From: Aquibacillus halophilus
Lineage (GTDB): Bacteria; Bacillota; Bacilli; Bacillales; Amphibacillaceae
NCBI RefSeq assembly: GCF_009649745.1
Contig: NZ_WJNG01000011.1
Location: 1 to 64,000, forward strand
Length of the DNA: 64,000 bases
Direction: 5' to 3'
This document shows, piece after piece, positions 17,022-25,783 of this stretch. Position numbers and translations under genes: made by a program. Each line of letters begins with the position of its first letter. Positions within the stretch are counted from its first letter, which is position 1. The notes below the pieces were generated by a model that was given only the letters and a program-made list of their open reading frames with translations, did not search any database and was not told the DNA's origin.

Positions 17022-17465
17022 ATGATAGCTCCAGCTTGGTTATTTGTGCTAGCTTCTACGATTGCGGTATTGGGAATTCTTTATGCTTACAAAAACATCA
17101 TTACTATTATTCAAATTAGGAATGAAAATGAAAACTTAACTACAGGTGCTTATTCAAAGCTTCAATCAAGCTTCTTTCTAAGGGTTGCCTTAATCGAAGC
17201 TATACCGATATTATTGGTTATCTTTGGTTTTATCCAAATGCAAAGCAATGATACTAGTAATAATGTGGCCTTACCTTTGTTAACAATAATCGCGATTTTA
17301 AGTTATGCATTTTTCAATGTATTTGTCTCCCGTAACGATGCATTGACTAATTCCGCAGATGACCCTGAGGAATATAAAAACTTTATCAATACTCTAACAT
17401 TTACTGGATTAGCTATGATTATGGGTGTCCCTGCTATTTCAGTCGTAGGTATGTTTTTGTTTTAA
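17022..17465 (+). CDS. membrane protein with an ATP-synthase c-like helix
   Basis: I do not recognise the family with certainty. The 147 residues form about four transmembrane segments: 5-25, 50-70, 85-105 and 125-147. Segment 2, FFLRVALIEAIPILLVIFGF, resembles the C-terminal helix of F-type ATP synthase subunit c, including the membrane-buried glutamate in ALxEAxPI. The loop between segments 3 and 4 is acidic (NSADDPEEYKN). It has a good AGGAGGG ribosome site and follows the rhomboid gene by 91 bases, possibly in one transcript. Function unknown. Confidence 0.7.
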   Translation: MIAPAWLFVLASTIAVLGILYAYKNIITIIQIRNENENLTTGAYSKLQSSFFLRVALIEAIPILLVIFGFIQMQSNDTSNNVALPLLTIIAILSYAFFNVFVSRNDALTNSADDPEEYKNFINTLTFTGLAMIMGVPAISVVGMFLF

Positions 17466-17548
17466 AAGGCTACCCACCAACAGGTTTTTTAGCAAGCAAA
17501 TATACCACCTTTTACAAGTTATGCTTACCATAGAATCATTCTAATTCT

Positions 17549-17587
17549 AAAAGGCTATCCCACTTATCAGTGGCATAGCCTTTTTGT
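17549..17587 (+). terminator. terminator after the c-like membrane protein
   Basis: AAAAGGCTATCCCAC and GTGGCATAGCCTTTT form a stem with one mismatch, followed by TTTTTG, in the gap before the YkvI-like gene. Confidence 0.8.
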
Positions 17588-17746
17588 ATTACCCCTTTAA
17601 AAGTAACAAAACTAGTTATTAAGTATTAAATTCCTGAAAATTTAATGTATAATAAAGACTATAATTTGATTCAAACGGTTAGATGTTTATCATAAACATC
17701 TTTAACATATTAGAAACCGATTTGTCTATGCAAGGAGGTAACTTTT

Positions 17747-18808
17747 ATGGATGATTCCACTGAAAAAAATATTAGTGCGATTAAAATTGCTGCAACCTAT
17801 ATAGGTACAATAGTAGGGGCTGGTTTTGCATCAGGACAAGAAGTACTCCAATTCTTTAGTGTGTTTGGGATATGGGGGATATGGGGAATTCTTCTTGCCA
17901 CAATTCTGTTTTTCTTTGCAGGCTATATCATTTTAAATTTGGGTAATAAACTACAAGCAAAATCTTATCTTAATGTGGTTCAGTACACTAATGGGAAAAT
18001 CTTTGGGACAGTGATAGATATTATTATTACAGTTGTTCTTTTTGGAGCATTTGCAGCTATGATTGCTGGCGCAGGTGCTATTTTTAAGGAACAATTTTAC
18101 ATGTCACCATTAATTGGGACGACAATTATGGCTATTGTTTGCTTAGTAACTGTACTAAAGGGTATATCTGGTGTAATTAATGCTATTAGCTATGTTGTAC
18201 CTATCTTAATAGTCTCTATTCTGTTCATAACCCTCTATAACTTCATCACAAATCCATTAACTACCGAAAAATTAAAATTGGCAGCTGAATTTGACGCAGC
18301 CACTCCAAACTGGTTTATATCCGCAGTTCTTTACGTTTCTTTTAATTTAGTACTAGCCATTGCAATCTTAGCTCCACTAGGGGCTCAAACATCTGAAAAG
18401 AAAACATTATTTTGGGGTGCTTTATTCGGTGGACTTGGACTTGGTATTGGCATAGTTACGATTAATTTTAGTATCCTAACTAATATTGTTGCTGCATCTG
18501 AAGTTGAGATTCCAATGATCCTTATTGCAAAAAATATTTCACCGACCATTCAACTAATTTTTGCAGTGATTCTTTTTATCGCCATTTATACCACGGCCGT
18601 TAGTAATTTATACGGATTTATCGCTCGATTGAATTTCATTTCACAAAAGAACCAAAAGGGACTAATTGTTATCACAACTTTAAGTGCGTTTACCTTTAGC
18701 CAACTAGGCTTCTCTACAATGGTAGAATACCTCTACCCCTTAGTTGGCTATGCTGCTGTGCTATTACTAATTGGTTTACTCTACAGTTGGTTCTTTAAAC
18801 GTGATTAA
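17747..18808 (+). CDS. YkvI-like LeuT-fold membrane transporter
   Basis: A 353-residue protein with about ten transmembrane segments. The N-terminus AATYIGTIVGAGFASGQEVLQFF carries the broken-helix GAGFASG motif typical of the YkvI group of LeuT-fold (APC superfamily) proteins. The substrate is unknown; small amino compounds are plausible by fold. It has a strong GGAGG site and ends at a shared terminator. It stands alone. Confidence 0.85.
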   Translation: MDDSTEKNISAIKIAATYIGTIVGAGFASGQEVLQFFSVFGIWGIWGILLATILFFFAGYIILNLGNKLQAKSYLNVVQYTNGKIFGTVIDIIITVVLFGAFAAMIAGAGAIFKEQFYMSPLIGTTIMAIVCLVTVLKGISGVINAISYVVPILIVSILFITLYNFITNPLTTEKLKLAAEFDAATPNWFISAVLYVSFNLVLAIAILAPLGAQTSEKKTLFWGALFGGLGLGIGIVTINFSILTNIVAASEVEIPMILIAKNISPTIQLIFAVILFIAIYTTAVSNLYGFIARLNFISQKNQKGLIVITTLSAFTFSQLGFSTMVEYLYPLVGYAAVLLLIGLLYSWFFKRD

Positions 18809-18822
18809 TCTTGAATTTATAA

Positions 18823-18859
18823 ATGAAGCTCAGACACTAAATTTATGTCTGAGCTTCAT
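18823..18859. terminator. bidirectional terminator between convergent genes
   Basis: Perfect 14-bp arms ATGAAGCTCAGACA (18823-18836) and TGTCTGAGCTTCAT (18846-18859) separate the YkvI-like gene from the TPR protein gene. Confidence 0.8.
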
Positions 18860-18861
18860 CC

Positions 18862-21006
18862 TTATAACCTAGATAATTCCGTAAAATAACTCTTGATAAT
18901 ACCTTCTTCCTGATTCTTTAACCATTGTTCAAACTCTGTTTCTTTTCCACTCATATATAATTCTAATCCACGTTCGAATTGCAGCTTATTTTCACTATTT
19001 GCCGTTACATGGTCTCTCAACCGTTCAATAAGGCTCGCCCAGTTTAAATTTTCATTTGGAGAGAGTATTGGATAGTCTTCGGTTAATTGCTTTGCACTTT
19101 CAAAGTCTTTGGATTGATAAAGTCTTAGTGCGGTCCATGCTGGCAAAAATCGATTGCTGTTATCTGATTCCATAATTTCTTGGAAGTGCTCTTCCGCATC
19201 ACCTAATTTGGCATTTTTCATTAGGGCAATCGCATAAATACTTTTACTATAATCAGACATATCACCATTTAGGGCTTGAGATACTTTTTGAGAATACTTG
19301 AAGTAATCGTCCCATTTCCCATTAGCGAACGCGGCCTGCGATAAACTAAACCAGTATGTTGAAGAATTAGTTAACTCGGCTAACTTTTCGGTATAAGCCC
19401 TAGCCTCTGTGCGAGCCTCTTCATATGATTTGTCGCGATCACCGTATAAAACTATACGTTCAACCATTCTTAATGCATGAAGATTGTTAGGATCATCAGT
19501 TAACGCCTTTTTATATTGTTCAAGTGCACCACTAATATTATTGTTTAAAAGTAATTGATCAGCATTGGTTAGTTTTCTTTGCTTTAGTTTAAAGTATGGT
19601 ACGTCTCCCATGGTTTCCTTCGATAATCTAAATCCGTTACTAGCTGTGATTAAATTTCCTTCCTTATCATATGCTTCGACATACCAATAGAGGTCAGCAT
19701 TTGGATTAGCAAAAGCAAGTAAAGATTCAGGAATTACTTGCAAATCCCCGTCTTCATTTTCATCGAAACTTATACCAGTTTGATGCGAAAAAATAAGTTC
19801 AACAGGTATAGTTACTTTATTGCCTTCTATTTTTCCACCCATTGGACTTGAAGAACTGCCGTGATCCCCATATTCTAGACCAAGCCCAAGTTGATAATAT
19901 GCAGCCCCTTCAACTGGTTCCCATTCAAAGTGAACCTCATCATCGGTAAGTTCTTGATAATTACTAGGTTTTGAAGTTGTGATTAACGGTTGTAGGATTA
20001 TGTTTTTTGTCATATCTCCTTCAATCTCTAGCCATTCATCATTCTCCACTGCCCATTTATATCCATTCATTTGATTTATGTCTATGCCTAAGTGAACCTG
20101 ATAATATCCTCTAGGAACACCAGCAATTGTAAAGCTTCCTTCCGCGTCAGTCACTGCATAATGGATTTCCTCTTCTGGCATAATACTGTGATTTGTACTC
20201 CCCGGAACTCGTAAATATACTTTAGCAAAAGAAATCGGGTCTCCGTTCGAGGTAGTAAAATTCCCCTGTACCTTTTGTAATGACGCACCCTTTTCCCAGT
20301 TTTCTAAATTCCTTTTTTGATTCGCTAGTTGGGATGAAATTTCCCCAGAATCGGTCTCACTTATGACAGTTAATGCTTGTTGATAGTTACCCTGATTTTT
20401 TAAAATATGGGTCTTTAACGCGGTGAATTCACTCGTTAAATACGGATAACCAATTGCTTTGTCTATATCAATAATAGCTTGTTCAGGATCGATATGGGCC
20501 ATAACTTCAGCCCTTGTTTTGTATAAATTCCAATAGTCAACATTTAGATTATCCATCGAGTCAAGTACGCTAGTTAGGAATTGCTGTGCTTTTTGTAACT
20601 CGCCTTGTTTTGCATAGCTATAAGCCAGCTGATTAACTGCATGAAAATAACTTTCATTCTTGTCATCGCTGTTTTCTACATACCACTCAACATATTTTGT
20701 GCGCGTGGCATTCAATGGTAACGTTGGACCCTGTCTCATTGATGGACCCGCTTCAACATCATAACTATTTGTATAGCCATAATGGATTAAATGTTCCTCA
20801 ATTAAATCAAGCCTTTTGTAATCAGGAATATCACCACTGTTTAATAACTCAATAATATTTTCAGTTTCTTCAAAAGGCTTACCGGTACTTTTTTCTGCTA
20901 TCTCTACCTGGATGGATGGTAATAACCATTGAGTAATTCCTACTGCTAAAATTAGAATAGCAATAGCAAGCAAAATTAAATATTTAACCTTGATTTTAAC
21001 TTTCAT
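18862..21006 (-). CDS. large membrane-anchored TPR protein with a carboxypeptidase-regulatory-like domain
   Basis: The 714 residues begin with one transmembrane anchor (about 8-30) and are otherwise predicted outside the membrane. TPR-like helices occupy about 95-225; a CarboxypepD_reg-like beta sandwich follows (FTTSNGDPISFAKVYLRV .. AVTDAEGSFTIAGVPRGYY, about 250-335); then a fibronectin-III-like segment (EVHFEWEPVEGAAYYQLG, about 345-470) and a second TPR block (about 485-620). It overlaps the upstream small membrane protein gene by 11 bases, and that gene overlaps an ECF sigma factor, so the three are one unit. I infer a surface sensor or the main target of the sigma factor; no function is established. 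Confidence 0.75.
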   Translation of the reverse strand: MKVKIKVKYLILLAIAILILAVGITQWLLPSIQVEIAEKSTGKPFEETENIIELLNSGDIPDYKRLDLIEEHLIHYGYTNSYDVEAGPSMRQGPTLPLNATRTKYVEWYVENSDDKNESYFHAVNQLAYSYAKQGELQKAQQFLTSVLDSMDNLNVDYWNLYKTRAEVMAHIDPEQAIIDIDKAIGYPYLTSEFTALKTHILKNQGNYQQALTVISETDSGEISSQLANQKRNLENWEKGASLQKVQGNFTTSNGDPISFAKVYLRVPGSTNHSIMPEEEIHYAVTDAEGSFTIAGVPRGYYQVHLGIDINQMNGYKWAVENDEWLEIEGDMTKNIILQPLITTSKPSNYQELTDDEVHFEWEPVEGAAYYQLGLGLEYGDHGSSSSPMGGKIEGNKVTIPVELIFSHQTGISFDENEDGDLQVIPESLLAFANPNADLYWYVEAYDKEGNLITASNGFRLSKETMGDVPYFKLKQRKLTNADQLLLNNNISGALEQYKKALTDDPNNLHALRMVERIVLYGDRDKSYEEARTEARAYTEKLAELTNSSTYWFSLSQAAFANGKWDDYFKYSQKVSQALNGDMSDYSKSIYAIALMKNAKLGDAEEHFQEIMESDNSNRFLPAWTALRLYQSKDFESAKQLTEDYPILSPNENLNWASLIERLRDHVTANSENKLQFERGLELYMSGKETEFEQWLKNQEEGIIKSYFTELSRL

Positions 21007-21316
21007 GTTTACTCACCTCGTTAAACCAAGATTCCCAGTAGAGACTGCCTGCTCTCTCGATAATTTTATTTTCTACAGGATATTCCTCTTTGTGTACAGT
21101 GGGGTTATTATTAATGATTGGATAAATGGAAATTATAGCAACTAGCCCCATCGCTATTCCTGTAACTGGAATTAAAGGAATAGTCACTTCATTATTTAAG
21201 AGATCTTTCCACTTTTGATAAACAGACTTCTTTTTAATTTTATTGAGTACTTTTTGATTAGAAGAAAATGTGATTTGTTTTAACTCTTCATCCAGCTTTT
21301 GTTTTACTTTATCCAA
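20996..21316 (-). CDS. small single-pass membrane protein, candidate anti-sigma factor
   Basis: About 106 residues: a basic, coiled N-terminal region (KLDEELKQITFSSNQKVLN), one transmembrane segment near residues 46-70 and a short outer tail. This layout and its place between an ECF sigma factor and a membrane protein suggest an anti-sigma factor. No ZAS zinc motif (HxxxCxxC) is present, so the family is uncertain. I chose the TTG at 21316 because AGGAGG lies nine bases upstream, inside the end of the sigma gene; a longer reading starts at 21346. Confidence 0.65.
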   Translation of the reverse strand: MDKVKQKLDEELKQITFSSNQKVLNKIKKKSVYQKWKDLLNNEVTIPLIPVTGIAMGLVAIISIYPIINNNPTVHKEEYPVENKIIERAGSLYWESWFNEVSKHES

Positions 21317-21851
21317 TTCGTATTTCCTCCTTCTCAAGTAACTCATGTAATTGTTGTCGTGCTCTTAAAAGTCTGCTCTTGATTGTATTTTCCTTGGAAC
21401 TAGTTATATCTGCAATTTCATTAATGCTATACTCATTAAAATAATGTAATGTAATAACTTCGCGATACTTGTAATCCAATGACATAATTGCTTCTGAGAG
21501 GTTTGTGAACCTCAATAGTTTTAACATCTGTTCTTCAGGTGTTTGGTCTGGTTCACTTTCAAATTGCTTGTAATCCTCCTCAATAGATAAAAGTTGTAAC
21601 TTTTTTTTCCTCAGTGTTGATCGACATAAATTAACTGCAATTGTGGTAAGCCAGCTTTTCAACTTTTGTTTTTCTTGTAACTGATCAATCTTTTGGAATG
21701 CCTTGATAAATGTATCTTGGACAATCTCTTCAGCTAATTGATTATCTTTTAAAGTCAAATAAGCTGTACGCTTTAAATACGAGCCGTATTGGTCCATAAT
21801 CTCTATTAATGCAGATTCCTCCTGTGCTTTTAAACGATCGATAATATCCAA
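21309..21851 (-). CDS. ECF-type RNA polymerase sigma factor
   Basis: A 180-residue sigma-70 family protein with region 2 (LAEEIVQDTFIKAFQKIDQL) and region 4 (LDYKYREVITLHYFNEYSI .. SSKENTIKSRLLRARQQL), and nothing between them, as in ECF factors. Translation likely starts at TTG 21851 after GGGAGAGAG. It heads a three-gene unit with a candidate anti-sigma factor and a large TPR surface protein. No promoter of its own could be assigned. The regulon is unknown. Confidence 0.93.
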   Translation of the reverse strand: MDIIDRLKAQEESALIEIMDQYGSYLKRTAYLTLKDNQLAEEIVQDTFIKAFQKIDQLQEKQKLKSWLTTIAVNLCRSTLRKKKLQLLSIEEDYKQFESEPDQTPEEQMLKLLRFTNLSEAIMSLDYKYREVITLHYFNEYSINEIADITSSKENTIKSRLLRARQQLHELLEKEEIRIG

Positions 21852-21959
21852 TAGACTCTCTCCCTAAACCATCTACTTGTATAGATGCAATTCAATTGAA
21901 TCAGGTTGCATGATTTACTATATTTTTTAAAAGTTGTTTTGTAATAGATAATTGTTTTT

Positions 21960-22505
21960 GACGCAAATCTATAAACTGCGACGTAACCTTTTTTAATTTT
22001 ATTTCTAACACTTTTCCTTAATGTGCTGCTATGTTGATTTCCGCTCCGGGCAGTCGCTTTCCGCCGGCACGGCTTCAGCCTCCTCGTGGAAAACCGCCAC
22101 TGTGGGGTCTTCAGACCCGTGCTGTTCCGGCAGGAGTCGACTGCCCTCCGCTCCAATCACCATCATATAAAAGCAAATAAATAGCTATTGTGTCTGAAAT
22201 TATCAAACACTCCATTAGTGTAATAAATACATGAAAATTCTATTTTATGAGTAGTTTATTTTCATTATTAAACATATCTTGGAGTTCTTATCACCTGAAC
22301 AGAAAGCTAATCAAAGCTTCGGAAAAATGCGACACTCCTATGGGAAAGGAACAGTCTGAAGACCCCGCAACGAGCGGTTTTCTCGGAGGAGGCTGAAGCG
22401 TTCCCCATGGAAAGGGAGTGTTTTTCCGAAGCGAGGGATGATCACTCATCCTATAAAGGATGGGGTACAGTCACGGCAAAGTTACGACGCTTTTTATATC
22501 AAGTG
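21960..22505. repeat. composite hairpin repeat, copy 2
   Basis: This fills most of the 772-base gap between the ECF sigma gene and cshA. The left end is ATCTATAAACTGCGACGTAAC (21968-21988, about). Hairpin A spans 22041-22154 (GGGCAGTCG / CGACTGCCC), hairpin B 22316-22432 (GCTTCGGAAAAA / TTTTTCCGAAGC), and the right end is GTTACGACGCTTTTTATATC (22481-22500). The spacer holds CACCTGAACAGAAAGCT, also seen in copies 3 and 4. Confidence 0.85.
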
Positions 22506-22580
22506 CGAAGATTAAAAAACAACAAAATGAAATTTCATTTCAGTTAAATTAAGTGTAAAACTATTTTCAAATAAAACAAA

Positions 22581-22612
22581 AAGAAGTGCCATCAACAATT
22601 GACGGCACTTCT
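22581..22612 (-). terminator. terminator of cshA
   Basis: On the minus strand AAGAAGTGCC (22603-22612) and GGCACTTCTT (22581-22590) form a stem followed by TTTGTTTTATTTG, just after the cshA stop. Confidence 0.9.
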
Positions 22613-22623
22613 TATTAATTATA

Positions 22624-24108
22624 TTAAGAATCTTGGTTACGACTACTAGAGCCACGTTTATTTTGGAACTTACGGTTACGGCCGGCTGGTTTACCTTTGC
22701 GAGAGAAGTTATTTCTCTTGTCGCCACCGCCACCTCCGCCGCCACCACGGTAATTTTTCTTACCACCGCCACCTTTTCCACCTTTAATACTAACAGGTGA
22801 AACTGATGTCAGGGTAACTGGTGAGTCACGACGCTCTTTAGTTAACATTTTTAATGCTGCGGAAACAACTGTTACAGAATCATATTGATCAAGCAATTCT
22901 GTTGCTGTTTCTCTGTACTCTTGTAATTCTTTTTTATTAATAGTGTCATTCAGCTTTTCTACTGTAATCTGTTGCTGACCACGTCTAGCATCATCCATTG
23001 ATGGTGCCTGAAGTCGTTTGATCTTGCTTTTCGTTACTTTTTCAATTAAATGTAGATGAGGTATCTCTCTTGGTGTAATGAATGAAATTGCCTCTCCAGT
23101 TTTTCCAGCTCTTCCTGTACGACCGATTCGGTGAACATAGCTTTCCGGATCCTGTGGAACATCTAAGTTGTACACATGAGTTACACCAGAAATATCTAAT
23201 CCACGAGCGGCAACGTCTGTTGCAACAAGGATTTCAATTTTACCAGTTTTAAACTTGTTTAAAACTGACATACGTTTACCTTGTGTTAAGTCACCATGTA
23301 TTCCTTCCGCACGGAAACCACGAGCATGCAAACCTTCTGTTACTTCATCGACCCTTTTCTTCGTACGGCCGAAGATAATAGCAAGTGCAGGTGTGTGAGT
23401 ATCTAGAAGATTTGTTAGAGTGTCAAACTTTTGTTTTTCGTGAACCTCAACAAAAAATTGAGCAATATTTGAAACAGTCATTTCTTTTGATTTAACTTTT
23501 ACTTCTTCTGGTTGCTTCATTAACGTTGAAGCAATATCTCTGATTTCCTTTGGCATTGTGGCAGAAAATAAAAGTGTTTGTCTTTCCTCAGGAATTGATT
23601 TTAAAATATCACGAATATCATCAATGAATCCCATGTTGAGCATTTCATCTGCTTCATCTAGAACTGCTGTATGAACATTACTTATATTGATCGTTTTTCT
23701 ACGAATATGATCGAGTAAACGACCCGGTGTAGCTACAACGATATGCGGACCATCTTTAAGAGCTCTAATTTGACGATCCATGTGTTGTCCACCATATACA
23801 GGTAGGGCTCTAACCCCTTTAAATTTACCAAGTCTGTGAATTTCTTCAGAAACCTGAATAGCAAGCTCTCTCGTTGGAGCCACAACTAAACCTTGAATTT
23901 TCTTAACATTTTGATCAATCTTTTCAATCATTGGAATACCGAATGCTGCTGTTTTACCAGTACCTGTCTGAGCTTGTCCGATAACATCTTTCCCTTGCAT
24001 ACCTAGAGGTATTGTTTGCTCTTGAATCGGCGTTGCCTCTTCAAACCCCATTTTTTCTAATGCCTTCATAATTGGTTTGGAAATATTTAATTCATTAAAT
24101 GTTGTCAA
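22624..24108 (-). CDS. cshA: DEAD-box RNA helicase CshA
   Basis: The 494 residues carry all helicase motifs: [39 protein letters not shown] and [13 protein letters not shown]. After residue 430 comes a basic, glycine-rich tail (a run of eight glycines near 465) that binds RNA in this family. CshA remodels RNA in cold adaptation, ribosome assembly and the degradosome. It is a single gene with its own terminator and a roughly 450-base upstream region containing a strongly folded RNA segment (24258-24440). Confidence 0.96.
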   Translation of the reverse strand: MTTFNELNISKPIMKALEKMGFEEATPIQEQTIPLGMQGKDVIGQAQTGTGKTAAFGIPMIEKIDQNVKKIQGLVVAPTRELAIQVSEEIHRLGKFKGVRALPVYGGQHMDRQIRALKDGPHIVVATPGRLLDHIRRKTINISNVHTAVLDEADEMLNMGFIDDIRDILKSIPEERQTLLFSATMPKEIRDIASTLMKQPEEVKVKSKEMTVSNIAQFFVEVHEKQKFDTLTNLLDTHTPALAIIFGRTKKRVDEVTEGLHARGFRAEGIHGDLTQGKRMSVLNKFKTGKIEILVATDVAARGLDISGVTHVYNLDVPQDPESYVHRIGRTGRAGKTGEAISFITPREIPHLHLIEKVTKSKIKRLQAPSMDDARRGQQQITVEKLNDTINKKELQEYRETATELLDQYDSVTVVSAALKMLTKERRDSPVTLTSVSPVSIKGGKGGGGKKNYRGGGGGGGGDKRNNFSRKGKPAGRNRKFQNKRGSSSRNQDS

Positions 24109-24257
24109 TTTCTTACCTACTCCTTTTTACTTAGATCTCATATTCAGCACGTTTATATTAAAACACGTTAAATTACATGTCGACCCTTAAGCGACGATCA
24201 AATACGTTTTATTATATATGGTTAATCTTAAAGTTCGACTAGTTCAAACTGACTTGA

Positions 24258-24440
24258 TTAGAAAAACTCTGCATAACACTTCAAATAACAGATTTGAGTT
24301 TTTCTTAACTCGGCAAAACTAAACATGTCGTGAGACCAACATTCCTCACCACAGAACTTGCCAAAGCCTATCCTAGACAGACCATCAGGTCGTCGTACTA
24401 CCACCCGATTCAACCTTCCTATACAAAGTAGTTGAATCAA
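24258..24440 (-). promoter_or_regulatory. structured leader RNA candidate upstream of cshA
   Basis: On the minus strand several helices can form: GATTCAAC/GTTGAATC (24431-24438 with 24407-24414), ATCGGGT/ACCTGAT (24403-24409 with 24384-24390), GGCAA/TTGCC enclosing TGTGGTGAG/CTCACGACA (24345-24353 with 24326-24334), and last a 10-bp stem AGAAAAACTC/GAGTTTTTCT (24296-24305 with 24260-24269) that ends in a T run like an intrinsic terminator. The first two share three bases and cannot both form fully. I match it to no riboswitch class I know. It may be a cis-regulatory leader of cshA or a separate small RNA. The rest of the 624-base gap shows no gene. Confidence 0.5.
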
Positions 24441-24570
24441 CCAGGTTAATAGCGTTTGTTCCTTACAAGACGTTATGGATTTTTATTAATGCTTTGATGT
24501 AAGGTTTACGAACAATTGCTCAACTTGATAAATTTTGATAGTACAAAATAGTCCTACTTTTTAACGTGAA

Positions 24571-24602
24571 AAAAGCCTTCCTCCACACAACGGAAGAGGC
24601 CT
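24571..24602 (-). terminator. orphan terminator-like hairpin
   Basis: On the minus strand GCCTCTTCC and GGAGGAAGGC form an imperfect stem followed by TTTTTT. The only gene upstream in that direction, the EamA transporter, is on the other strand, so no transcript clearly ends here. Confidence 0.5.
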
Positions 24603-24732
24603 AATAGCGAGCACTCAATGGATTAATACATCTTATCACACTCTGTTTACTAATTCTACCTGTAATAGAAATGATTTTCAAACAAATGAGTGTTAAAATA
24701 AGAAAAAATGACTATTATAGGGAGGGATTTTT

Positions 24733-25656
24733 ATGAATAAACCTCCGATTAATCCATATATAGCTATAGTAATTGGAGTACTATCGGTATCGACTGCTGC
24801 TGTGTTAGTTAAATTAGCTAATACCGCTCCGGCCTCTATAATTGCTAATTATCGTTTACTTATCGCTGTTCTGATTATGGCTCCTTATGTCTTGTTAAAA
24901 CACAGAAATGAATTTCGGTTAGTTTCTAAAAAAGATTGGTTACTTTCGGTTTTAGCAGGTGTATTTCTAGCATTTCACTTTATTTTTTGGTTTGAATCGT
25001 TAAATTATACATCTGTTGCAAGTTCTGTTGTTTTAGTTACCTTACAACCTCTCTTTGCCTTTATTGGAACATACATCTTTTTTAAAGAGCGCTTTTCTGC
25101 TGGTGCGATCATTAGCATGGTTATTGCTATCACAGGAAGTATCATAATCGGATGGGGGGACTTTCAAGTAAGTGGTTTAGCCCTGTTTGGTGATATCCTT
25201 GCATTGATAGGTGCTGTGATGGTAACCGTCTATTTTTTAATGGGTCAAAATGTTAGAAAAAGATTATCCCTAATGACTTATACTTTTATTGTTTATGGTA
25301 TAAGTGCAATAACATTAATAATTTACAATTTAGTTTTGCAGCATCCTTTTACTGGTTATCCTCTGGATCATTGGTGGGTATTTATAGCACTAGCTATTAT
25401 TCCTACATTTTTTGGTCACACATTATTTAACTGGGCAATCAGGTGGGTAAGTACATCAGTTATTTCCATGAGTATAATTTTTGAACCTATAGGAGCTTCC
25501 ATTCTTGCTTACCTGATCTTGGGTGAACTAATTTCCTGGTCACAATGGCTAGGTGGTACCATAGTAATCTTCGGTTTGTTTTTGTTTGCTGTTAGCACTT
25601 CTAGAAAAACTAGAATCACTATATCCCAGAGAAAAGACAATTCACAAAATGAGTAA
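24733..25656 (+). CDS. EamA/DMT-family membrane transporter
   Basis: The 307 residues form ten transmembrane segments in two EamA repeats (about 8-140 and 150-290), with the repeat signature FAFIGTYIFFKERFS near 115 and FEPIGASILAYLILGE near 255. Members export metabolites such as amino acids or nucleosides; the substrate here cannot be told. It is a single gene with a GGGAGGG ribosome site. Confidence 0.92.
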   Translation: MNKPPINPYIAIVIGVLSVSTAAVLVKLANTAPASIIANYRLLIAVLIMAPYVLLKHRNEFRLVSKKDWLLSVLAGVFLAFHFIFWFESLNYTSVASSVVLVTLQPLFAFIGTYIFFKERFSAGAIISMVIAITGSIIIGWGDFQVSGLALFGDILALIGAVMVTVYFLMGQNVRKRLSLMTYTFIVYGISAITLIIYNLVLQHPFTGYPLDHWWVFIALAIIPTFFGHTLFNWAIRWVSTSVISMSIIFEPIGASILAYLILGELISWSQWLGGTIVIFGLFLFAVSTSRKTRITISQRKDNSQNE

Positions 25657-25783
25657 TCAATTTGTGGTGCTCATATAATACCCACCTATATTATGGTAGA
25701 AAATGTAGGGTTATTGGCAGGGAATAAGTTATGGCCCTGTCATTCCTACCCTAAACTAGCTAACAGAAATTTTAGAGCGATTT

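Noticed and set aside
21830-22156. Open frame of 108 codons running through hairpin A of copy 2
   Set aside because: Its composition (serine- and arginine-rich) follows from the GC-rich palindrome; no ribosome site, and it overlaps the sigma factor start.
24384-24414. T-box-like string GGGTGGTA in the cshA leader
   Set aside because: A T box needs the full AGGGTGGNACCGCG element plus a specifier stem and a downstream aminoacylation or amino-acid gene. Only six or seven bases match and the gene is a helicase.
24258-24440. 60-codon open frame upstream of cshA
   Set aside because: No ribosome site, cysteine-rich odd composition, and the same bases fold into several perfect helices, so an RNA explanation is better.
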